Assembly (NCBI GenBank): GCA_028622995.1
Contig: JAJQJQ010000008.1
Span: 1,984,001-2,048,000 of the forward strand
Direction of reading: 5' to 3'
Source: Panagrolaimus kolymaensis
Lineage: Eukaryota > Nematoda > Chromadorea > Rhabditida > Panagrolaimidae
DNA: 64,000 bases
This document shows positions 11,078 to 22,815 of the stretch, piece by piece (within the stretch, counting starts at the first letter, position 1; every line of letters begins with the position of its first letter). The position numbers and the translations under genes were made by a program. The notes below the pieces were generated by a model that worked only from the letters and a program-made list of their open reading frames with translations, had not been told where the DNA came from and ran no database searches.

Positions 11078-11726
11078 TTTTTGAATTGAAAATAAACAGG
11101 CTCGAAACAAACAAAAATGAAAAAAAACACACACGAAAAAATAATAAAAATATGGTGATTTTTGAAGTGTTTTCGTTTCTTTTTCTTTACAAAAGGTGAT
11201 CTAACCAATGAAAAAATGCAGAAGGGTGGAATTTTAAGAAGGTCAAAAAATATTTATTTATGTAGTCAAGAACAAACCCTAAAAATATTTTGATAATATA
11301 TCTGTTTTATTGTTATTGATTAAAAAATTGACCCTTAACAAAACACAATGGCTTTAGTCACTTCAATATCAATGAGAGAAAAAATGACAAAACACTTCAA
11401 AAAAAAAGGAAGTGAATATTTTTGTTTGGTTTTTTTCCAACTTTTTTTTTTGCCAGCACTATCTTCTTTTTTTTTTTGCTTTATCGTTTTCTAAACTTTT
11501 TTTATTTTCATTTAAGTAATTACATTTTGATTTATTTTTGCGCATCAAATAAAACAAGTTTCATAAAGATTTTTTGGTAAAAAGTCAAAAAAAAGAGTAA
11601 ATTTTTTTATTAAAAAAAAGAATAAACAAGTAAAAAAACATAGCAAAGAAAATTATAGAAAGTAGAAACACCTAATTTTCGATTGTTCGAATTCATGTAA
11701 TTAAAATTCGAATAATTAACCAAAAA
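11078..11726. other. Intergenic, nothing recognised
   Basis: AT-rich spacer, long A and T runs, no frame over 60 codons with family similarity. Confidence 0.55.
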
Positions 11727-12424
11727 TTAACTTTCATTAAAATATGAAAATCTTGGTTGATTTTGTGTTTCCAAATTTTCAAGCATTATATCGATGGAAG
11801 ATTCGAGTAATTCATGATATTCCAATTTTAATAGAAAACCAAAATGTGTCTCACCACGTCCATTATTTTTGATAAATTCCAATAAAAATAAAAAATCCAC
11901 ATCGGCGGATAAATTTGAAATTCTTAAGCCAAACATTTTAAATTTTGATTTGAACTTCAAAGAATTCATTTTTTCGAAAGTTTGAGTATTAAAAATTTCA
12001 TTTTTGCAACATTAAAAAAAATCTTGGATATTTGGAACTAATTTAAGAATTTTATCACATGAAACTATACTTCCCAGATCATCTCTAATATTTACACTTC
12101 TCAATCTAAGTGTATTAATTTCTCCACCATCCAGAAGAATATTCATTTGATTAAGAGTTAAGTTTTGATTTCGAATTATTAAATACTTTAATGAACATCG
12201 ATAAATACTTTTGAATAAATTAATTGAGGATTTTTTAAGCATATAAAAATTACAAGTTAGCCAATACTTGAATGGAGGGAAATCAAATTTAATGCGGTTA
12301 CTTTTAAGGCTTTTAAATTCAATTTTAGTTTTTAAATAAGCTTCTTTTAGATGAATCCATTTATCAACGACGACAATTTTATTTTTGCTAAAAAAATATT
12401 TGCATGTTTTTTGGAGTTGCACAG
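11727..12424 (-). pseudogene. FSLP-family copy, 5' truncated with an in-frame stop
   Basis: Homology starts abruptly at LQKTCKYFFSKNKIVVVDKW; the preceding ~45 residues are absent and replaced at about 12425 by unrelated sequence. The frame runs through IYRC, NQNL and VPNIQDF to a TAA at 12012-12014, at the place where paralogues have Tyr, and then continues in the same frame with CKNEIF, MNSLKFKSKFK and a normal family end (RFSYFNES) at 11727. Closest to the 4-kb and 13-kb copies. Confidence 0.8.
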
Positions 12425-12828
12425 CCTTCTAGTGTACAGCGGCGGTTATAGAGCAGTTTATTAGACAATATCAGCGTAAGCAGAGTTTCGCACAAAACAT
12501 ACAATAACAATACATAAGAGACATTACAAGACAGAATCGTGCGAGGAAACCACATGCTAGACAATCACAGAAATGTCTCACAGTTATGAGTTTTTGTATA
12601 AAATTTTTTTGCTTTCCAATAAAGAGATCATAATTTGTACTATTATTCTGAATCAAATGTATGAGTTTCATATGTAAATTTTTATTAAAAATAACGAAAA
12701 AAAGCTGAGATCGCTATAAAGATAAAAACAATAAAACTTTAAATATTGTAAAAAAATTAATTACCATGAAAACCAGATGGAAAAAAATAGGAAGTAACAC
12801 TGTATTTTCAAATATAGCCAACCATAAA
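12425..12828. other. Unrelated segment truncating the FSLP copy
   Basis: 12425-12600 is less AT-rich than its surroundings and matches nothing else I recognise here; it begins exactly where family homology stops, which suggests an insertion or rearrangement. I looked for LTR-type or inverted termini and found none that I can support. The rest is ordinary AT-rich spacer. Confidence 0.5.
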
Positions 12829-13657
12829 TTAATTATCTGTAAAGTATGAAACACTTGGCCAATTTTGACTTTCAAAATTTTGAAGCATAATATCGATGGA
12901 AGGTTTGATTAATTCACGATATTCCGAGTTTAAATAAAAGGTAAAATATGACTTCTCACTTCGATTATTTTTAATAAATTTGCCTAATAATGAAAAACTA
13001 ATATCTTCTGAAAAAATGTAAATAATTAGAAAAAAATTTTTTAAATGTTGAATTAAAATTTAATAAATTAATTTCTTCGAAAGTTTTGGAAGTAAAAATT
13101 TCATTTTTGCAATTATAAAATAATTCTCGAATATTTGGAAGTTTTGAAAGAATTTTATCAAATGAAACTAAAGCGCCATGATCATCTTGAATATTAACAA
13201 TTTTCAAAAAAAATTTAGTTATTTTTCCGCCATCAAGAAGAAAATTTAATTGATGGAAGGTTAAATTTTGATTAATAACATTTAAAATTTTAAGAGTGTA
13301 GCGATAAATATATTTTGATAAATTCATCGAGTCTTCACTATACATATCAAATTCATCTGTTAGCCAATATTTGAAAGAAGGAAAATTACTAAGTGTAATG
13401 TGAGGATGACCATTATTTTTCTTCGATTTTTGTGGGGTTCTTAAATAATATTCTTGTTGATATGTCCATCTGTCAATAACGATAATTTTGTTTTTAGCAA
13501 AAAAATATTTAAAACTTTTTTGAAGTTTCAAAAGGCCATCGACTGATTTTGGATTTTGAGTTATATAATTAATTATTCCAAATGGAAGTGAAAAATATTG
13601 ACGACGATGAGAATCAAAAGTATTTGGATTAATAAAATTTAGAGAACGTTGAGACAT
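12829..13657 (-). pseudogene. FSLP-family copy with one frameshift
   Basis: The frame from ATG 13657 reads MSQRSLNFINPNTF, HRRQYFSLPFGIINYI, KYFFAKNKIIVID, VNIQDD, LPNIRELF and KNEIFTSKTFEE, then shifts at a T/A run near 13031-13037. The remainder (YIFSEDISFSLLGKFIKNN to SYFTDN, stop at 12829-12831) is intact in another frame. Homology to the 4-kb copy continues a few bases past the stop (TTTATGGTTGGCTA). One-base lesion in a homopolymer: young pseudogene or sequencing error. Confidence 0.78.
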
Positions 13658-14164
13658 TTTTTTTGCATCGAAACCAATGCAGTCATGAAATGAAACAAAT
13701 AAAAATGAAAAAATGCCACACACAAAAAAAGAAGAAAAAATTGTATTTTTTGAAGTGTTTTCGCTTTTTTTTCTTCTTCACTTTTTGTAGTTTATTTTTT
13801 TTTCTCTCTCATTAATAGTTAACTTAATCAATAATAAATGCAGTTTGGGTGAAATTTTTTTGAAGGTCTAGTTTTTAGAGCATTCCATAAGTTTTTCTTG
13901 GACCGAAGTTTTATCAAAAAACAAAAATGTCATAAAAACAGATATCAAAAAATAAGAAAAATCTAAATCAACGAAGAATTTTTGTTATTTATTGTGACAT
14001 CCTTCCTTTTCTTTCAAACGTTTGTAAACAATAAAAATAAATAAAATTAATAAAATCAAAAATTTAAATAAATTTATTTTTATTTAAAAAATAAGAAAAC
14101 ATATTGAATGAAAATAAAAAAGGAATTAATTTATAGAAAGTAAAACATGGAAGACAACAAAAAT
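13658..14164. other. Intergenic, nothing recognised
   Basis: AT-rich spacer between the FSLP copy and the chitin-binding gene. No coding or RNA feature supported. Confidence 0.55.
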
Positions 14165-15995
14165 TTAAGGGCCGAAAACATGGATGGCAGAGTTCTTGGG
14201 TGAATCTTTTCCAATCGTAATGAAAAGGTTAATAATTGTAGCTGCAGATTGATTAAATGGTAAATGTGGAAGTGGTCCATTTGATTGTTGTTGACTTGTA
14301 GTTACATTGGAAAAAATAATGGTGTGATTGGGATATTGTTGAACTCTGCCATTGCATTCTTGAATATTTTGACGCAAATCACAAGTAGCATTTTGGATGC
14401 CAAAATAAAGTCCAATTGGGCAAAGGTATTTCTTAGCTTTTCCACTTTCGCATCTCCAGAAAAATGATTCACATGCGTTCAAAGAAGATGGATAAATGCC
14501 ATCTTCAAGATTTGAACAATCAAAAACATTCAAAGATTTAGCAGCAGCAGAAACTTTTTCTTGTTTTTGAATTTCAAATTCTAATTCTGATTGTCGTTTT
14601 TGGCTTTGAATAGGAGTATCAATTTCAGTGAGAATGGGATCATTTTGTTGTTGAAGACTGAAAATTAAATTTTTTTTTTAAAAACTCAAGCTTTTTTTTT
14701 TCTTGCTTTCTTAATGTGTTTTCAAAATAAAAATAATTAAGGGAAATTTTTTTCATATTTTATATTTTAAAATTTTTATTAAATTTTAAAACTATCTACT
14801 TACTTTGGCAAAACCGTTGTTGTTGTTGTTTGTTGGTCAAGAGTTTCGTTTTTCTGACAGGCTTTAACAAATTTTTTTAATTCACAAAATTCATTTTCTT
14901 CGTCATAATATAAATCGGAAGGGCAAAATTGAGTGATTTCGGTTCCATCTTCAATACAAAAAACAAAAGCATTTCCACAAATGCTTTTTGCATAAACGCC
15001 TGGTGGCTTTTCTTTGCAGCTAAATGAATCTTCGATTTTTGGAGGAATTGTAGGGGCAAGAGAATCATTTAAGTTGGGATTAATTTTTTCTTGGTCTAAA
15101 AAAAACATTTTTCAAGTAAAATATAAGTTTTAGGAGTTTAGAGTGACTAACCAACATTACTTTGATCCGCATCTGTCAAAGTTGTTGTTGTTGTTTGTTG
15201 ATGAAGAATGGTTTCATTCTGACGACAAGCTTTAACATTTTCAGGATATTCGCAAACTTGATTTTCTTCATCAAAAATAAAAACTATAGCGCAATGATCA
15301 CGGATAACTTCGACTCTATCAGAACAATAAACAAAATCTCGGCCACATTTTGAAATTCCATAATTTCCATCGGGCTTTTCTTCGCACAAATTTTCCGTGG
15401 TTTTAGCATGAATTTTGTCGAGATCAAAAATTTCATTTTTCTTGCAACCTTCAACATTATGAGGAAATTCACATATTTGATTTTCTTGATCGTAAATCAA
15501 ATCAAAGGGACAAGCCGTTTCGAAAAGATGAGTATCATGAACACAATAAATATGGATCGGGCTGCATTTTGATTTTGCATAAATTCCCGTTGGCTTTCCA
15601 TTGCAGCTAAATGATTCATCATTGGCTTTGGTGGGGATAGTTGCGGGAAGATTATCATAATGATTTTTGCACAAATCAATATTTTTTGCATATTCACAAA
15701 CATTCGTTTCAGGATCAAATTTAAGTTGAGGGAGGCAATTTTGGACGTGAAGTTTTCCATAAACACACATCCAAAAGGTATTATTACATCCATAAACATA
15801 ATTTCCATCACCTAATTTTTCACAATCGAGAAGAGGCATATGATCTAAAAAAAATTACATGTAAGTAAAAAAACCAATAGTTTTTAGGTTAAAAAGTAAC
15901 CAACCAAAATCAAGTTCGACACTTTGATCAGCATTTGTCAAAGTTGTTCCAAGAACGAGTAAAAGCCCAACAACGAGCCACTTTATCATGGCCAT
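14165..15995 (-). CDS. Secreted chitin-binding protein with five CBM14 domains
   Basis: Exons 15995-15905, 15844-15152, 15095-14804 and 14657-14165 join in frame to 522 aa. The start gives a clear signal peptide (KWLVVGLLLVLGTTLTNA, residues 5-22). Five peritrophin-A/CBM14 modules follow, each with the six-Cys pattern and the G-x-Y near the second Cys: starting at LLDCEKLGDGNY, FSCNGKPTGIY, LCEEKPDGNY, FSCKEKPPGVY and FDCSNLEDGIY. Modules are separated by short Thr/Gln-rich linkers (QQTTTTT repeated at the ends of exons 2 and 3). CBM14 proteins bind chitin in nematode eggshell, pharyngeal cuticle or gut lining; which applies here cannot be told. Exon boundaries follow module boundaries, pointing to growth by internal duplication. 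Confidence 0.92.
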
Positions 15996-16609
15996 GAAAG
16001 CTGAGAAAAAAAAAGAATATAAAAAAAAGAATAGCTAGCAAACGAGAGAAAAAAATATATCACGAAGAAGAGCAATTTTTTTTTCAACGACTGCCGATTT
16101 AATAAAATATCATCGATGATTGAAAAAAAAAAGAAATGAAATCAAGAAACGAATAAGCCGGAAGCTTCGCGTCAAGCCTTTATTTTATTTTGTTTTTTTC
16201 TTCTTTCTTTTGTATTTAAAATTTTTTTTTTGCTTTTCCGAATTTCAAAACATTTTTATCATTTTTTTCTTACGTATTTTTTTATATGTCGACATTTATG
16301 TTCTTTTTTATCTCAACTATCAATCAACAGAAAAAATTTATTGCTTTTTTATGAAAAACAAGATCGGATCTTCAAATTGAGTGTTTGAAAGTTGAAAAGC
16401 TTTTTATTTTCAGGGAAAAAATATTGACGAAGTTTTTTTATTGCGTTTTTAAAAATAAACACCAACAAAAAAATAAAATAAAAATTAACAAAAGTTTTTA
16501 ATTTTTATTCCACACTTTGAAACATATGTACTTGACAGAAATTTTGAATAATACAATATAAGATATTCCAATTTCAAAGAATTCTTCAAGTTTTTTTTGT
16601 TGCTTTGCG
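15996..16609. other. Intergenic, nothing recognised
   Basis: AT-rich. The phrase TTTTTATCTCAACTATCAA at about 16308 recurs at about 17242, a small local duplication. The frame at 16120-16380 is Phe/Lys low complexity. Confidence 0.5.
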
Positions 16610-17211
16610 TTAATGTTTCCCATTGATAGGCCATTTCTTTAATTCCGATTTTTTAAAAGGTACATATTGTAACCTTTTTTGTTCATACTTGTTGCATCGA
16701 TTTTTTGTTTTTCTTTCCACTCTTTTATCAAGTGCCTGTATTGCTGTGGCTCCTTCTTTTAAAATAAAAAAGCTTTTAATTTTTTCATTCATTTCTACGT
16801 AGAAATATTTGAGGATTTCAGGATTAATTGAAGTTTGAAGAACGAAATGAAAGCACTTTTTCTGAAATTTTTTTCCTGTTATTTTAAATAATTTAAAAAT
16901 TTTTCAATTTTTTATTTTTGGACATTTAATTTAATAAAACAAAATTTTTCTTCTGTTTTCAATAAAAAGCTTACTTTTAAACCATCCATTAAATAATAAT
17001 CTGCAAATTCATGTAATTCTTCAAAATGGGATTCCATGAATTTTTCCTGAATTTCAATGCCTTTGAAAAAGTTAAAAACTGTTTTAACAATTTCAAATGA
17101 AAATTTTATGATTTCAAGTTTATTTTCTTTTGCTTCCTTCAAGCCAGAACCAATCATTCCAGAAAAAACAGGAGACATATTTTTAAAATCATCTCTGTTA
17201 ATCTAAAAATT
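16610..17211 (-). pseudogene. BTB-domain gene remnant, 5' truncated
   Basis: An exon from about 17211 to 16970 encodes the second half of a BTB fold (INRDDFKN, SPVFSGMIGSGLKEAKENK, LEIIKFSFEIVKTVFNFF, ELHEFADYYLMDGLK), ending at a GTAAGC donor. A second exon after the TTTCAG near 16860 continues in frame with KCFHFVLQTSINPEIL and ends GKH at 16610. The first BTB strands and any N-terminal domain are absent upstream. It is far diverged from the three BTB genes in this window. Could be a short functional gene with an unrecognised first exon, but a remnant is more likely. Confidence 0.5.
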
Positions 17212-17974
17212 AATAATACATGTAAAATATTATTTTTGGCCTTTTTATCTCAACTATCAAACAATAAAAAAAATATTGTTTTTTTTATACAAAACGTGAT
17301 GCGATTTTCAAAATATGTGGTTGCGCCTTGAAAAATTATTATTTTTTCTAATGCTTTTTATCAGCGCATTTTGCGCATGCTTGGTTCTTTTTCATTGCCA
17401 TTTTTCATGTTTATAAGCTTTGTCGTTTTGGTGGACGCAATTGTGATGAAAAATGATCATCTCATTCTTTTTATGGAAAAGTCAAAGTTTGAATCGATTT
17501 CAATCCTATATTCCATGGAAGGTTGTCCATTTTCATTGTGTAGCATATCTTATCTGATGATACATGGTATTTTGTGCTAGCAAATTGATTTTGTCTTAAT
17601 TTCAAGAAATACATTTAACGAAAAGTAAGGAAAACTTTAAATAAAAATATTCAAACAACATTAAAGAAAGAAAAGAAAAAACACAGCATTCTTTAAGGAA
17701 AATATAATGTCCAATTGTTTTTCTTTTTTTGCAAATAAATTTCCCTTTTCTTTTTTTTTGCGCTGATAAAATAATACGCCAAAAATACCAACATTTGTTT
17801 TTTCTCTATGTTTTACAATCGGTCAAATAGATGCTGCACAACAAAGGTTGTAAAATAAAACATAACAGTCTGACTTTCTTTTTTTTCTTGTCCCTCGTAT
17901 TTTTGTGTCGTCTGTTGCTTTTTGTCATATTTTTTTTCTATCTATCGATGACAAATTTATTTTTACACAGAAAA
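17212..17974. other. Intergenic, nothing recognised
   Basis: No family similarity. A plus frame at 17371-17580 looks membrane-like (Phe/Leu-rich) but has no support from splice sites or paralogues. Confidence 0.5.
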
Positions 17975-18712
17975 GTGTCAACGGTGGTACGACAATTGCG
18001 GCTTTGCAATTTGCGGCGCGACACTTGCGCCCCGACACTTGCGGTTACGACTTTTGCGGCTTTGCCATTTGCGGCGCGACACATGCGGCCGACATTTGCG
18101 GCTCTAAAGGATCCACATATATACGCTTGGTACATTCATAAATCCATACCTCCAATACACCCCATATGCTTAAACTTCAACCCTGGGTTGTATCTCAGTC
18201 CATAGATTCACCCGAAGGGGATTCTATGTTAGGATAAGTTTCTCATCGTCTTAGTATAACCGGTGTTCCGAGTAAATAAAATATATTGGAATATTCTAAA
18301 TTGGTGAATGATACTTCTCATTTTATATTTCAGAATTTTTATTTATATTTTTAAATATGTTTATACATTTATTTACGTATTTAAAAATTTATTTATATAT
18401 TTAAAAATTCGGAATTCTTTTTTATTAATTCATTAACATGGTGTATGGGTTTAAAGAGAGTATCCAAGTGCTTCTAGTATATCCCAATCAATGGAATGTA
18501 TTAGGTGTATCCAAGTGTATTTGGTATATGACAATATGGATTTATAACTGTATGGATGTATATAAATGAATTTAATGAAGCTTAAATGAAAAAGCCGCAA
18601 ATGTCGTTTTTCAAAATTTATAAAGGCGCAAGTGTCGTAGCCGCAAATGTCGGGCCGCAATTGTCGCGCCGCAAATGTCGCAGCCGCAAAAGTCAGTGCG
18701 CCGTGTCAACAC
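17975..18712. mobile_element. 0.74-kb non-autonomous element with GC-rich inverted arms
   Basis: The left arm (17975-18107) consists of repeats of a CGACANTTGCGGC-type word; the right arm (18592-18712) has the same word in inverse orientation (GCCGCAAATGTCG). Outer ends are related: left GTGTCAACGGTGGTACGACA, right (reverse complement) GTGTTGACACGGCGCACTGA. The AT-rich centre also carries imperfect inverted copies of GTATCCAAGTGTA-like sequence. No coding capacity. Most simply a MITE-like or foldback element; no clear target-site duplication. Confidence 0.65.
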
Positions 18713-18996
18713 ATTGATCAAAAATTTTGTGGGTGAGTGTGTTCCTGCAACAAAAAAAAGTATCGTTTTTTTAAATCTAATTTTCTTTTTATTTTGGCAA
18801 ACGTGGCGTTTGGCGGCTTTAGTGCTTGTCAAAGAAGCGACCTCTTTTTTGATAATCAACCAAAAAACAAACATTTTAAAAAACACATTCAAATTTTATT
18901 AATTACTTTCAAAGGTCAGTAAAAGAATTATTTTTTTCAAACAAATATAAAAAATAAATGGAGTAGCAATATTTATTTCTTTTTCATTGGAAGAAG
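18713..18996. other. Spacer next to the secreted gene
   Basis: Short AT-rich 3' flank; nothing recognised. Confidence 0.5.
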
Positions 18997-21900
18997 TTAA
19001 TGCCCAGCGGCAGCAACATTGGGGGTTGTAGATTTTGAACTTTTTTCGAGCACTGAAGCAGATAACCAACTAATTTGACGACGTTTACGTCGCTTTAAAA
19101 TTCCTGCATTTGATGCTGAAGCTGAGGATGAACCTGCGGATTTACTGGTGGCATTTTGATAATTTGAAAGTGATTGCATTCCAGCGTAATCAGTTATAAC
19201 TGAAATGGATCGAACAGCGGTTTGATCGCCATTTGCTTGAACGGAGCCTTGAACAGTGGCGTCTAAAATAATATTTTGGGGTATAAAATTTGCATATTTT
19301 TGACAAAAAGTTGGCTCACTTCTTTTATTATTTTCAGCATCGGTGAGTTCAAGATTTCCAGATGTAAGGGCACTGGATGGACCTCGTCCACCACCTTGAG
19401 CATCAATTTCTGCATTTCCGTTGCTTTTCGCGGAATTAGTATTGATGAAAGCATTTCCACTCATGTTGGTGTTTTCACCACTAACGACTCCATTGGCATT
19501 GGCGGCGCTGTCTAAAAAAAATTAATTTAAAGGGTAAAAGTCAGAAACGCTTTGAAAAAAAAAACTAAGAAAAAATCAATATAAAAATTTTTTACATTCT
19601 CCGAAAAAAATAGCAACAAAAAAAAAGAAAAGGCTTTTTAATTCTTGTGAATTCTCAATCAAATTTTTTTTCGCTAATTTTTAAGCTAAAAACTAAACCA
19701 AAAATTTTTACGTCCGAAAAAGTTTCGAAACTTGAGAATGAAAATTTACATATTTAAAAAAATTTGTTTTTGAAGTAAAACTTTTAGAATATTTGTTTTT
19801 TTCTTGTTTGTTAATTTTTGATAAAATTGGTTTTGATTTTCAAAACACAAAGACTCTAAAAAGCGATTTATGATTAGCATTGAACTCACTTTGTGTCAAT
19901 CCATTGGTATTCCATAAATCTCCATTAGCACTCAAATCCAATGCGGACGTTTTATTATTGTTTGACGCAGAAGAGCCGTCAGCATTAACCAAAATGGTTG
20001 CATCTCCATTTCCATTATATTTGGTATCAGAAGTTAATGTGGCATTAGTTTTCAGATTTCCTGATCCCTCAATTCCACCATTACCAATTGCCACTAAAAT
20101 TTATTTATTTATTTTCACTTTAAAAAACTTTTTTGGGGTTTCTTACAAGTTCCTTCATTTCCATTATTCACTTGTAAACCATTATTTACGGTCATATTTT
20201 TAGTTGCTGAATTAGCTGTGGCATTCATTCCAATTTGACCATTGATTGCTCCTTGATTATCGAGGTTAGTATTGGATTGAAGGACGGCTCCAGAAGTGCC
20301 ATCGGGGTCAGCTTGGATTTTGGAATCACCGAATGCGGAAATAGCTAAAAAAAATGAGAATGAAATTAGTTTTGCTTGCAAATTCTTAATTTTTTTAGTC
20401 TCCCTCAAAAATTTCTTAATTGCATACTTACTTTGATTTATTCCTGAATTATTTGATTGTAAATTCGAAGCACCAACAAGGGTGGAATTTCCTGTGCCAT
20501 TAGTGGAACCATACATATTTCCAGTTAATTGATGGTGATCATTATCAATGATACCATTGCCATTAACTTGTGCATTAACTAATCCTCCACCAGAATTATC
20601 TCCCGAAACTACTCCATTTACTTCAACTCCATTATTGGCTGTTCCTGCGTCCAAATCGATATTCGCTTGAGCATTATAAACTCCTTGAGCCACAGCACTT
20701 CCAACAAGTTGAGCCAAAATTGATGACCATGTCAAAGTTTGAGATAGGACTACTTCGGATGAAGAAGATAAGGAACCGGATGCTCCAGCGGTGGCTTGGG
20801 AATTATTACTACCTAAAAAATTTTGGGTAAAAAAGGATTAGTAAAAAAAGAAAGGTAATAATTGAAAATAATTGGAGAGAGGTTAAAAATGGGAAAAAGG
20901 ATTAAGTTTAAAAAAATTGTAGTCGTATTAGTCATATTTGAAAAATAAATAATTGATAGCTTTTTGAAATTTATAATAAAATTATTTTAAAGTCACGTTT
21001 TTAAAAATAGTAATTGGTAATTATTAAAACGTGTATTTTAAGAAATGTGCTGCACGGAAGATAGTAATTTAAGTTTTCCAAGAATTTTAAAAAAAAATTA
21101 CTTTCTTTGTTTGTTTTCACTAAGACAAATTACAGCGAAAGAGCTATAATTATCAATAATTATAAATAGAAATATATAATTCTTGGTAGACATGAAAAAT
21201 AGGTTTTAATAAAAGTCGAGTCTCAAGCGGACGAAAGCATTTAATCGAAATATGGTTACTGTATTTTTTTGTTTCTATGTATTTTAATCTCAAAAAGTAT
21301 TGAAACTCAAAGTGTATATGTATGTAATTTATGAAAGAAGCATAGTTGCAAAAAAATTCCAAAACAACCAAAATAATATTGTAGGAAAGAAAATTTTTAT
21401 GTAGTTAAATCATACTCGTTTTATTTATTTTTTATTTTTTTGGGAGCAGGTGTTCAAATCTTGTCAGATTATGATCGAATAAATCACATCACTTTTTACT
21501 AATCAACAAGCGAGAAGGATTTTAACAATGAAAAAAAAGTTTTGCTTTTTCATTTCGGTTTTTTTTTGTTGCAATTTTAGAAACAAAAAAACTAAAATAT
21601 TCTGAAAGCAAAAAAATTCAAAGGCAAACAACTAAAACATGACACTGTTAATGATTGACAAAAAATACAGTTTTTTTCCAAAGATTTTTAATAAATTTCT
21701 CAATCAGAAAACATATTTAAAAAAAACGTTAATTTTTATTCGAAAAAATTAAAAACTTAATGAAAAGTTTTGAATGTCATACTTTTTTCAACACTGACTC
21801 CTTTCAAAAAAAGAATATATTTTAATACCTTTTTTTCTGCTAAAAAGCCAAAACCCAAATTCAAAGGTCAAAGAAAATAATTTAAAATAAAAACTTACTC

Positions 21901-22815
21901 ATCGGTGATTGAACTCCACCTTGACTCATGGAAGCTAAACCATTAGCATTGGCTCCAGTATCGCCAACACCCGTGGCAGTTCCTTGTTGATTACTTTGAA
22001 CGGTCATATTTCCGCCAGCAATCGCGGCTTCAATATTGGAATATGAATTTGAATTAGTTCCTTCTGCACCCACATTTCCAACTGCCTCCACTTGTTTATC
22101 TCCAGCCGAACCAGAGGCATTATTTTCAAGGGTAGCTGAACCTTTGCCCGTCGCATTACCAGCCGAGGATGCATTTACTCCAATCACGCCATCCACGGTT
22201 TTATAATTATGTGCTGCACCCGAAGTTTCCACGGTGTCAGCTGTTCCATTGGAATTTGCATTGGATGAAACAACTAAAAAAAGATTTGGAATAACTTATT
22301 ACAATTTTAATAAGTTTTTCCTAAATGGAAGAAATCGAGATGTAAAAGTGCGAAAAAAAATTTTCTTAAAATTAAATAAGAAAAAAAAGAAGAATTAGGT
22401 ATTATGTTTTTGGCTCAAAAACAAAAAGTTTAGTTTTCTACAAATTTTGTGAACTTGAGTTTTATAAGTTAGTAAAACAACCAAAAATAAACTTAATTAA
22501 ATGCAAAAAAGGCTCAAAATTACTATGATAAAGAATTTTTAAATTTTGGAATATTTTATTTGTGGAGCATAGAAAAAAAAGCAAACAAAAAGAAATCGGA
22601 TATAGCTGAATGCATGCCCAGTCATAAAAATAAGAGTAAAAAAAGAACCATTACTGTAATCAAAAAAAACTTTTTAAAGAAATAAAAAAAATAGCCATAC
22701 CTGTTTGACGTTTCAACCGATAAATGGAAGCATTTGAAGATGAAATGGGCCATAAAGCGGCTAAACAACAAATTCCAAGAAAAAATATTAAATTTATTAA
22801 ATTTTTTGACACCAT
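18997..22815 (-). CDS. Secreted Asn/Gly/Ser-rich low-complexity protein
   Basis: Six exons (22815-22701, 22273-21899, 20812-20432, 20344-20147, 20093-19890, 19511-18997) join in frame to 595 aa with GT-AG introns of about 50 to 1086 nt. The start gives a hydrophobic signal sequence (NLINLIFFLGICCLAALW) followed by a dibasic site, RLKRQ. The mature chain is dominated by Asn, Gly, Ser, Ala and Thr, almost free of Cys, with weakly repeating NANG, NGNG and VNNG phrases. Near the C-terminus a KRRKRRQ site could be cut by a furin-like protease. No family recognised. The composition suggests an extracellular matrix, eggshell or glue-like structural protein. Exons are all low complexity and each resembles the others, so the gene probably grew by exon duplication. 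Intron 2, at 1086 nt, is unusually long for this window. Confidence 0.82.

Noticed and set aside
12425..12700. Solo LTR
   Set aside because: No matching TG...CA ends or target-site duplication could be found around it.
17831..18205. Frames of up to 124 codons over the GC-rich arm
   Set aside because: Translations are of the repeat words themselves and change character at the repeat edges; not a gene.
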